Source of the DNA: Flavobacteriales bacterium
GTDB lineage: Bacteria; Bacteroidota; Bacteroidia; Flavobacteriales; Weeksellaceae
Length of the DNA stretch: 14,455 nt
Assembly (NCBI GenBank): GCA_900770875.1
Contig: CAAGLV010000018.1
Coordinates: forward strand, 1-14,455
Direction: 5' to 3'
Both the position numbers and the translations under genes were made by a program. Shown in pieces: positions 9,607 to 14,455 of the stretch. The notes under the pieces were generated by a model, which saw nothing but the letters and a program-made list of their open reading frames with translations, did no database searches and had not been told where the DNA came from. The first letter of the stretch is position 1. Every line of letters begins with the position of its first letter.

Positions 9607-9765
9607 TTAGTTTTCATCTGTATTATTTAATTGATCATAAACTGCTAACGTATTTAATAATTTTTTAACCGATTTCTTTTTATTCGAAGGTTTAATAGCA
9701 ACCTCAACTAATTTACTTTCAAACAAGTCTTTAAAAGACATTTCTTTTGTGTTGTTTACTTTCAT
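9607..9765 (-). CDS. Small hypothetical protein (52 residues)
   Basis: ATG at 9765 to TAA at 9607-9609. I do not recognise the family. The protein starts MKVNNTKEMSFKDLFESK, has a lysine-rich middle (KPSNKKKSVKK, residues 25-35), then a short amphipathic stretch (LLNTLAVYDQL) and a polar end (NNTDEN). It has no cysteine, signal peptide or membrane segment. Support for it being real: it fills an otherwise gene-free gap, its codons resemble those of its neighbours, and the hairpin at 9529-9568 lies 38 bases beyond its stop with a T run on its strand. I found no clear promoter. A second ATG at codon 9 could be the start. It could be a small regulator or a modified-peptide precursor, but nothing seen supports a specific role. 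Confidence 0.45.
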   Translation of the reverse strand: MKVNNTKEMSFKDLFESKLVEVAIKPSNKKKSVKKLLNTLAVYDQLNNTDEN

Positions 9766-9957
9766 TTTTATCTATTTTTTAAAATAATTATTTACTCTAT
9801 CAACAAATTAAATACCAAAATCTTTAATTTGAGTTCTGAAATTACAACTTATTTTTAATAAAGCCTAAACTAATTGCATTAAAATGCTTGTATTAAACTA
9901 AATTTAAACTTTGGTTTACTTTTAATTAACATCGCAATAAATCTGTTTTAAAATCGC

Positions 9958-9965
9958 TATTTTTG
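9958..9965 (+). promoter_or_regulatory. TAnnTTTG (-7) promoter box for the DUF1826-like gene
   Basis: TATTTTTG matches the flavobacterial -7 element exactly and ends 23 bases before the ATG at 9989, giving a short leader. No TTG lies at the usual -33 spacing. The rest of 9766-9957 is AT-rich, and I see no gene or RNA structure in it. Confidence 0.5.
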
Positions 9966-9988
9966 CAACATCAATTTACCTCGGGCAA

Positions 9989-10687
9989 ATGCATTTTACA
10001 GCATCAAATTCAGATCAATTTCGTATCGTTTCTTCGTTTAACGATTTAGTTCAACTTTCGTTTTACAATAAAACCAATGCTTTTTGTTGGCAACGTAATT
10101 TAAAAGGAGATTTTAAAGAAATTGCATCTAAATTGCAATTAAAAGAAGCGATAACAGAAATTAGTGTCGACGATTTGCTAAATTTAAATTTAAGCAATGA
10201 TGGTAAAATTGCACGCGATATTTTAATTAACGACATCCAATTATTAACCAATTTTGGAGCTTCGCCTTCTTTAAATTTATTAAAATGTTACGATAAAGAC
10301 GACGAGTTTGATTTTATTTCTACCGATGTATATTCTTACCACGTTGATCGTTCGCCCATTGCAACCGACACTTTTTTATGCACTTATTTTGGCGCTGCAA
10401 GCGATATTATCGCCAACGAAGAAGTAGAAAAAAAAATAGATATTCCCGAAATTAGACAACAGCTTTTAAAGCTATACGACGGACCAATAGAAGGATTTGA
10501 AGAATTTTTAATCGATAATTATTTTGATTTACATTACCAAGCCAAACCTAATGCCAAACCAATTAATTTAGGCAACGGATCTATTTGGCGTTTAGCTGTA
10601 GATCATCCTTACCAAAATGTAGCACCTTGTGTGCATCGTGCACCAATTGAAAACGAAAACGAATATCGTTTGCTATTGATTTGCTAA
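9989..10687 (+). CDS. DUF1826-like protein, possible metal-binding cupin/oxygenase fold
   Basis: A 232-residue soluble protein with no signal peptide. The best match I can recall is DUF1826: a block YSYHVDRSPIATDTFLCTYFG in the middle and VHRAP then RLLLIC at the end. Residues His118, Asp120, His216 and Arg227 follow the HxD...H...R order and spacing of 2-oxoglutarate/Fe(II) oxygenases, so an iron-binding cupin fold is possible; this is my inference, not a known function. The gene has its own promoter box and overlaps the convergent GNAT gene by 4 bases. The last residue is a cysteine (Cys232). Family assignment is moderate and function unknown. Confidence 0.55.
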   Translation: MHFTASNSDQFRIVSSFNDLVQLSFYNKTNAFCWQRNLKGDFKEIASKLQLKEAITEISVDDLLNLNLSNDGKIARDILINDIQLLTNFGASPSLNLLKCYDKDDEFDFISTDVYSYHVDRSPIATDTFLCTYFGAASDIIANEEVEKKIDIPEIRQQLLKLYDGPIEGFEEFLIDNYFDLHYQAKPNAKPINLGNGSIWRLAVDHPYQNVAPCVHRAPIENENEYRLLLIC

Positions 10688-11199
10688 ATTAATTTCTCGA
10701 AAGCTAAACGCTCGCTTCCTCTAAAATAAACTTTACCACAATAACGATAATTTAGTTTTTCGAAAATGCGCAGCATTCCAGTATTGTCAAAATTGGTATC
10801 TACTTTTATCGAATGAATATTTTTGGCTAAAACCAACGTTTCTAATTCGGTCATAAACCAAGTTGCAAATCCTTTTATAGGATTTTGTAAATCGACAATT
10901 AAACGATGAAACACAAAATAAGGTTGTGTAGAAATCCATTCGCCAATAATTTTTTCGTAAACCTCTTCTACTCCAACAATCATCGCAATATAAGCTACAA
11001 TTTGTTGTTCTTGGTTTTCTACAACAATTCCGTATTGCTTAGCGATATCATTTTTAACAACATCTAAATTTGGATAACCATCTTGCCATTGTGTACTTCC
11101 TTCTACTTGGCGTTTTAAAATACCAGCTTGTAACAATTGCCAAATTGCATTTATATCCTTTACCTCAGCTTGTCTTATTTTATATTTAGAAAACATCAT
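10684..11199 (-). CDS. GNAT-family N-acetyltransferase
   Basis: A 171-residue cytosolic protein of typical GNAT length, predicted to move an acetyl group from acetyl-CoA to an amine. The N-terminus KIRQAEVKDINAIWQLL fits the first GNAT strand and helix. HRLIVD (98-103) is the central strand, and PIKGFA (107-112) takes the place of the acetyl-CoA loop R/QxxGxG/A with Pro instead of Arg/Gln. VDTNFDNTGMLRIFEKLNYRYCG (133-155) is the classical C-terminal DTxxxNxxM...G block. The substrate cannot be inferred. The start may be either of two adjacent ATGs (11199 or 11196). A terminator separates it from the pirin gene upstream, and its TAG lies inside the last codons of the DUF1826-like gene. Confidence 0.8.
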   Translation of the reverse strand: MMFSKYKIRQAEVKDINAIWQLLQAGILKRQVEGSTQWQDGYPNLDVVKNDIAKQYGIVVENQEQQIVAYIAMIVGVEEVYEKIIGEWISTQPYFVFHRLIVDLQNPIKGFATWFMTELETLVLAKNIHSIKVDTNFDNTGMLRIFEKLNYRYCGKVYFRGSERLAFEKLI

Positions 11200-11218
11200 T
11201 TACTTTTTACAAAGTAAA
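11199..11218. repeat. 8-base inverted repeat touching the GNAT start codon
   Basis: TTTACTTT (11199-11206) and AAAGTAAA (11211-11218) are perfect inverted arms around a 4-base loop. On the minus strand the repeat ends at the first base of the GNAT ATG and includes TACTTTG, a near match to the -7 box. It may be an operator, part of a promoter, or a chance AT-rich palindrome. Confidence 0.35.
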
Positions 11219-11241
11219 TAAAAAACGGGGCAAATGCCCCG
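11219..11241 (-). terminator. Intrinsic terminator after pirin
   Basis: CGGGGC and GCCCCG (11226-11231 with 11236-11241) form a GC-rich stem that stands out in this AT-rich DNA. On the minus strand a run of six T follows (11225-11220). It lies 13 bases after the pirin stop. Confidence 0.92.
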
Positions 11242-11254
11242 ATATAACCTAAAT

Positions 11255-12130
11255 TTATAATGTCCCAAATTTACCTGCCTTAAACTCTTCAAAAGCTTGT
11301 GCTAATTGTTCTTGCGTATTCATTACAAATGGTCCATAATGAGCAATCGGCTCATTTAATGGTTCTCCACTTAAAACTAAAACTAGCGTATCTTCTTTTA
11401 AAGCTTGTAAATTAAACGATTCTCCTTTATCATTTTCAAATAAAATAAACGAATCTTTTTGGTAAACAGCTTCTTCTCCATTTACTTTTACAGCTCCTTC
11501 TACAATTAAAATTGCGGTATTGTACGTGTTTGGAAAACGAAACGTAGCTTCTCCACCTTTAGTTAGATAGGCATTAAACATATTTATGGGAGAAAAAGTA
11601 GTTGCTTTTCCTTTTTTATTTTGATATTCACCTGCAACAACATTTACAAAACCACCATCATTTGCTAATTCAACTCGTGTCATTTCTTTAAAAGATAAAT
11701 CTTGGTAATGTGGTGTTGCCTCACGGTCTTTCGCTGGTAAATTCATCCAAATTTGAACCATTTGGAAAGCACCTCCGTGTTTTGCCCATTCTTTTTCATG
11801 GTATTCTTCGTGTAAAATACCTGCTCCTGCTGTCATCCATTGTACATCTCCTTCTTTAATAACACCAGAATTTCCTCTACTGTCTCGATGTGCAATTTTG
11901 CCTTTATATGCTAAAGTTACAGTTTCAAACCCTTTATGCGGATGTGCTCCTACTCCTCTTGGAATTTCTTCTGCTTCAAATTCAATTTCTGCATTATATC
12001 CTAAAGCAAAAAATGGATCCATACGACGACGAGAAATCTCACGTCCAATAAATGATGTTGTATAAAAAGCATTTCCTACCCAATTAAAATGTTGTGGCTG
12101 TAATACTTTTTCTATATTTCTTGTTTTCAT
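11255..12130 (-). CDS. Pirin family protein (bicupin)
   Basis: A 291-residue cytosolic two-cupin protein of normal pirin length. The metal site in the first cupin is intact: HPH at 63-65 within GAHPHKGFETVTLAYKG, and His107 with Glu109 in AGILHEEYHE, matching the His, His, His, Glu iron ligands of human pirin. The second cupin covers about 170-260 (FRFPNTYNTAILIVEGAVKVNG). Some bacterial pirins are quercetin 2,3-dioxygenases; others are redox or stress proteins, and the sequence does not decide between them. The gene lies 86 bases after the SDR gene on the same strand with no terminator between, so read-through is possible. Its upstream region carries a copy of the putative HxlR operator and a TATAAT-like box (12162-12167), suggesting its own regulated promoter. 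Confidence 0.9.
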   Translation of the reverse strand: MKTRNIEKVLQPQHFNWVGNAFYTTSFIGREISRRRMDPFFALGYNAEIEFEAEEIPRGVGAHPHKGFETVTLAYKGKIAHRDSRGNSGVIKEGDVQWMTAGAGILHEEYHEKEWAKHGGAFQMVQIWMNLPAKDREATPHYQDLSFKEMTRVELANDGGFVNVVAGEYQNKKGKATTFSPINMFNAYLTKGGEATFRFPNTYNTAILIVEGAVKVNGEEAVYQKDSFILFENDKGESFNLQALKEDTLVLVLSGEPLNEPIAHYGPFVMNTQEQLAQAFEEFKAGKFGTL

Positions 12131-12186
12131 CTTTATATTTTTTTTGTTATACTAATTTACGATTATAAACCATTGATTAAAATAAC

Positions 12187-12223
12187 GTTACCTTATTGTA
12201 ACTAATTACCTTTAGGTTACTTT
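12187..12223. promoter_or_regulatory. Putative HxlR operator, copy 2 (upstream of pirin)
   Basis: Half-sites GTTAC (12187), GTAAC (12198), ATTAC (12205) and GTTAC (12216) start 11, 7 and 11 bases apart; the inner two form GTAACTAATTAC. The minus strand of this element matches 13141-13177 at 29 of 37 positions without gaps. It starts 57 bases before the pirin ATG, just upstream of where the -35 region of a TATAAT box at 12162-12167 would fall, and overlaps the SDR stop codon. Confidence 0.65.
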
Positions 12224-13083
12224 GATTTACTCATCAGTTGATGAATTGCCCTTTCTATCGTTGGATATTTAAATTGATAACCTGCTGATATTATTTTATT
12301 AGAAACTAAATGTTGTCCTTTAAAAGGTAAAATTTGATATTTTTGTGCACCAATTAATTCGTTCGCCATCACCTGAAAAATAGTTTGCTGAGATGCTGGA
12401 TTTGGTGCTACAGAATTATACACTCCATCTAATTTATTTTCTAATACAAATGCAAAAATTCCTGCCATATCTTTTACATGATTCCAAGGAACAGCATGTG
12501 GATTTGGTTGTGTTAAAACATTAGGATTCTGCTCCAATTGAGATTTATAAATAGGAAAAATACCTCCATCATTTCCTAAAACTAAAGAAACTCGAATTTT
12601 AGCCACAGTATCAGCCACTCCATCGGTATTAAAACGATCAGCGGCTTTTTCCCAATCATTACTTAAATCAGCTGCAAAACCAATTCCTTTTTTTCCCGAC
12701 TCATCAATCGTTAATGTATCATCCTGAAAACCATAATAACCAATAGCCGATGCAGAAATAAACCCTTTAATATGCTGCTTTCGCTCAATTAATTTTTCTC
12801 TAAGTAAATCTGCTGCCCCAATTCTACTTTCATAGATTAGTTGCTTTCGTTGTTCCGTTAATGGAGTTCCATCATTTAATTTAGCACCTGCTAGATGGAT
12901 AATATAATCAACCTCATCTAATGCTTTTACGTCGATTAATTTATTTTGAGTATCCCAACTGTATTCGTTTAAAGATTTAGGTGCTCTCGTTAAAAATTTT
13001 AGATTATAATTAGGTTGAAGTAATGGTATTAAATGTTGTGCGATAAAACTATTGGCTCCTGTAATTAAAACTGTCTCTTTCAT
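12217..13083 (-). CDS. TIGR01777-family NAD(P)-binding epimerase-like SDR protein
   Basis: A 288-residue extended short-chain dehydrogenase/reductase of the TIGR01777 (YfcH/SDR39U1) group, of usual length. Family marks in order: ITGANSFIA (7-15) as nucleotide loop, HLAGA (63-67), SASAIGYYG (110-118), DW (143-144), IRVSLVLGNDGG (163-174), PWNHVKD (199-205) and YPTIERAI near the C-terminus. The nucleotide loop is unusual, with Ser12 and Ala15 where GxxGxxG has glycines. The true substrate of this family is not established. An AGGAG sits only 2 bases before the ATG, too close for a normal Shine-Dalgarno site. The gene is divergent from hxlR, and the 99-base gap between them holds the putative operator, so control by HxlR is likely. 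Confidence 0.85.
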   Translation of the reverse strand: MKETVLITGANSFIAQHLIPLLQPNYNLKFLTRAPKSLNEYSWDTQNKLIDVKALDEVDYIIHLAGAKLNDGTPLTEQRKQLIYESRIGAADLLREKLIERKQHIKGFISASAIGYYGFQDDTLTIDESGKKGIGFAADLSNDWEKAADRFNTDGVADTVAKIRVSLVLGNDGGIFPIYKSQLEQNPNVLTQPNPHAVPWNHVKDMAGIFAFVLENKLDGVYNSVAPNPASQQTIFQVMANELIGAQKYQILPFKGQHLVSNKIISAGYQFKYPTIERAIHQLMSKSK

Positions 13084-13129
13084 CTCTCCTGATTTATCTG
13101 ATTTACTTAAAGATACAATGAATAAAGCG

Positions 13130-13137
13130 TATATTTG
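13130..13137 (+). promoter_or_regulatory. TAnnTTTG (-7) promoter box for hxlR
   Basis: TATATTTG is an exact match to the flavobacterial -7 element. Transcription should start near 13143, at the left edge of the operator at 13141-13177, a layout that suits autorepression. No TTG lies at the usual -33 spacing. On the other strand TATCTTTA (13115-13108) is a weaker candidate for the SDR gene. Confidence 0.55.
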
Positions 13138-13140
13138 GTT

Positions 13141-13177
13141 AAAGTAACCTTAAAGTAACTAGTTACCTAAAAGTAAG
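13141..13177. promoter_or_regulatory. Putative HxlR operator, copy 1 (hxlR/SDR intergenic)
   Basis: Half-sites GTAAC (13144), GTAAC (13155), GTTAC (13162) and GTAAG (13173) start 11, 7 and 11 bases apart. The inner pair forms the perfect palindrome GTAACTAGTTAC (13155-13166). A further inverted pair, GGTTA-AAG-TAACC, overlaps the left edge (13137-13149). The element lies directly before hxlR and begins 61 bases from the SDR ATG, close to the 57 bases seen at pirin. Confidence 0.7.
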
Positions 13178-13182
13178 TAAAT

Positions 13183-13542
13183 ATGAAAAAGCCAATAACA
13201 GACCCTGAAGGATGTACTACTAACATTAGAGCGATGAATGATGCGTTAGAGCTTTTAAGCGGAAAATGGAAGTTATTAATCTTGCATTATCTAATGACAA
13301 GAGAAAAAGAAGAAAATACATTTAAGAAAATAGAAAAAGATTTAAATGGAATATCTGCAAAAGTGCTATCTAAAGAGTTAAAAACATTAGAAACAAATAA
13401 ACTGATTACTCGTACCGAACAGAAAACTAAACCTATTACCGTTGCTTATGCCATCACTAATTATGGCAAAACAACAAAAGAAGTAATTGATGTATTGGTA
13501 AAATGGGGAATAAATCATCGTGCAGAGATTATTCATCCATAA
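13183..13542 (+). CDS. HxlR/DUF24-family winged-helix transcriptional regulator
   Basis: A 119-residue DNA-binding protein of usual family length. Family marks are ALELLSGKWKLLIL (21-34), the recognition-helix region GISAKVLSKELKTLE and the wing TVAYAITNYG. The only cysteine is Cys11, in EGCTTN just before the first helix. This is the position of the redox-sensing cysteine in DUF24 regulators such as YodB, CatR and HypR, which respond to quinones, diamide or hypochlorite. The gene is divergent from the SDR gene, and its leader contains the four-half-site element, so it probably controls itself, SDR and pirin. Whether it represses or activates is not shown. Family firm, redox role inferred. 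Confidence 0.88.
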   Translation: MKKPITDPEGCTTNIRAMNDALELLSGKWKLLILHYLMTREKEENTFKKIEKDLNGISAKVLSKELKTLETNKLITRTEQKTKPITVAYAITNYGKTTKEVIDVLVKWGINHRAEIIHP

Positions 13543-13543
13543 A

Positions 13544-13573
13544 AAAGAGTTTCTAACTTATCAGAAACTCTTT
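13544..13573. terminator. Bidirectional intrinsic terminator between convergent genes
   Basis: AAAGAGTTTCT (13544-13554) pairs with AGAAACTCTTT (13563-13573), an 11-base stem with an 8-base loop. The minus strand has six T after it, so it mainly serves the oxygenase gene. The plus strand, for hxlR, has only three T. Confidence 0.8.
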
Positions 13574-13587
13574 AAATGATTATAAGC

Positions 13588-14232
13588 TTAAAATCCGTTT
13601 TTCGATCTTGTTTTTAACCAACCCGTAATGCTGTAACGTGGCTTGTTTACAGGCTTAACTTCGTGCGGAATTGTTTTACTATCAAAAATAGCTAAACGAC
13701 CGGCAACAGGCATTACTTCTATCACCTTTTCGGTTCCGTCTTCTTGCGGAAGATACATGGCCAATTGTCCACCATATTCGTCTTTCCAATCTTCATCATT
13801 CAAATAAAAAACCATCGATAACGTTCTGCGATCGTCATTTTTAAAGGCATCTACATGGCGCTGATAGAAAGTACCTTCGGGATAAATGGCATAATGAAAT
13901 TCGCTCTCTTCGATTCCCATATAACATGTACGATTTAAATATTGTATAAAATCGTTTACTTTATTGAAAAAGATTTTTTCTACTTCGTTTTGATTTTTTT
14001 CGTCGATCCATCGAATTTTATCTCCACGAATCGATTTTACAATTTGTTCGTTGGTTTGATTTCCGATCGCAGCTTCGTGGAAATCAGCTTGCGAATTCTG
14101 AGCAATAGCATATTCGCGCAAGACAGTTGTTTCTTCTGCTGTAAAAAATTGATTAGAAATAGAATATTTTTGATTTAAGATATCATCAATAATTTCTTCG
14201 TAAACGGGGTTTAATACAAATTCGTCCATCAT
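13588..14232 (-). CDS. 2-oxoglutarate/Fe(II) oxygenase, prolyl 4-hydroxylase type
   Basis: A 214-residue cytosolic protein with a complete C-terminal oxygenase core. Iron ligands are His126 and Asp128 (RHVDAF) and His190 (IPHEV); Arg199 (KPRYSITGWLK) should bind 2-oxoglutarate. Supporting blocks are RTLSMVFYLN (136-145), GGQL (154-157) and PVAGRLAIFDS (175-185). The upstream RGDKIRWID (69-77) resembles the EGLN/SM-20 branch of prolyl hydroxylases, so a protein or ribosomal target is plausible, but the substrate is not identifiable. The start may be ATG 14232 or 14229. A -7 box only 8 bases upstream implies a nearly leaderless mRNA. Confidence 0.88.
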   Translation of the reverse strand: MMDEFVLNPVYEEIIDDILNQKYSISNQFFTAEETTVLREYAIAQNSQADFHEAAIGNQTNEQIVKSIRGDKIRWIDEKNQNEVEKIFFNKVNDFIQYLNRTCYMGIEESEFHYAIYPEGTFYQRHVDAFKNDDRRTLSMVFYLNDEDWKDEYGGQLAMYLPQEDGTEKVIEVMPVAGRLAIFDSKTIPHEVKPVNKPRYSITGWLKTRSKNGF

Positions 14233-14240
14233 AATTATTA

Positions 14241-14248
14241 CAAAAATA
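14241..14248 (-). promoter_or_regulatory. TAnnTTTG (-7) promoter box for the oxygenase gene
   Basis: On the minus strand this reads TATTTTTG, an exact -7 match. Only 8 bases separate it from the ATG at 14232, so transcription should begin within a few bases of the start codon. No TTG is found at normal -33 spacing. Confidence 0.5.
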
Positions 14249-14333
14249 AGTTGTTTTATCTGCGAATTAAAAGATTTATCTTCAAAAAAGTAATATTTAA
14301 AGTATTTTTATTTAAATTTTAAAATCAGAAAAA

Positions 14334-14455
14334 ATGAGCGTTGATATTACCAATAAAAATCAAATTATTGATTTACTAAAAAGTTTAAATCAAACCTAAA
14401 AACCACAATGGGGAATAATGACACCACAGCATATGGTAGAACATTTAATTGTTTC
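14334..14455 (+). pseudogene. DinB/DUF1569-like gene start with in-frame stop (partial)
   Basis: An ATG at 14334 opens 21 codons (MSVDITNKNQIIDLLKSLNQ then T), which then meet TAA at 14397-14399. The same frame continues after the stop as KPQWGIMTPQHMVEHLIV to the window edge. That segment looks like the PxWGxMxxQxMxEHL block at the start of DUF1569/DinB-type proteins, and the first 21 residues look like their usual leading helix. The stop therefore seems to interrupt one gene. Translation could restart at the in-frame ATG at 14418, giving a shortened protein. The rest lies outside the window, so an isolated sequencing error cannot be excluded. Confidence 0.5.

Noticed and set aside
13084..13091. 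AGGAG before the SDR ATG as a Shine-Dalgarno site
   Set aside because: Only 2 bases separate it from the ATG, and other genes in the window lack such sites.
87..13572. The 10-mer AGAAACTCTT repeated at 87-96 and 13563-13572
   Set aside because: Both copies are arms of unrelated AT-rich intrinsic terminators; no wider similarity, so not a mobile or attachment repeat.
13942..14178. Plus-strand frame of 78 codons within the oxygenase gene
   Set aside because: It is the complement of a well-supported gene with intact catalytic motifs.

Overview
The window looks like an AT-rich Bacteroidota genome, most likely Flavobacteriales (Flavobacteriaceae or Weeksellaceae). Three things support this: a TamB/TamL pair in which the Omp85 partner is a lipoprotein, several copies of the flavobacterial -7 promoter element TAnnTTTG, and the near absence of Shine-Dalgarno sites. 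The genus cannot be fixed from the sequence. Most of the window looks like ordinary chromosome; I see no insertion sequence, integrase, phage gene or CRISPR array.

Layout. Positions 9-83 hold a tRNA-His, followed by an intrinsic terminator. Positions 232-7793 hold a two-gene envelope operon, tamB then tamL, joined by a TAATG stop/start overlap. TamB is predicted to be the inner-membrane-anchored, periplasm-spanning protein, and TamL the lipidated Omp85 barrel in the outer membrane. A lipoprotein metallopeptidase of the M49 (dipeptidyl-peptidase III-like) family follows (7869-9509) with its own promoter box and a strong terminator. The 480-base gap after it contains an unrecognised 52-codon gene on the minus strand and the promoter box of a DUF1826-like gene (9989-10687). 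That gene ends tail-to-tail, with a 4-base overlap, against a GNAT acetyltransferase gene (minus).

Positions 11255-13542 form the most interesting block. An HxlR/DUF24 regulator with one N-terminal cysteine is transcribed away from a TIGR01777-type SDR epimerase gene, and a pirin gene lies downstream of the SDR gene. A 37-base element with four 5-base half-sites spaced 11-7-11 occurs twice: once between hxlR and the SDR gene, once just upstream of pirin. The copies match at 29 of 37 positions without gaps and lie about 60 bases from the SDR and pirin start codons. This suggests a small self-contained regulon, plausibly for electrophile, quinone or oxidant stress.

The right end has a prolyl-4-hydroxylase-type 2-oxoglutarate/Fe(II) oxygenase (minus), then the start of a DinB/DUF1569-like gene interrupted by an in-frame TAA after 21 codons and cut by the window edge.
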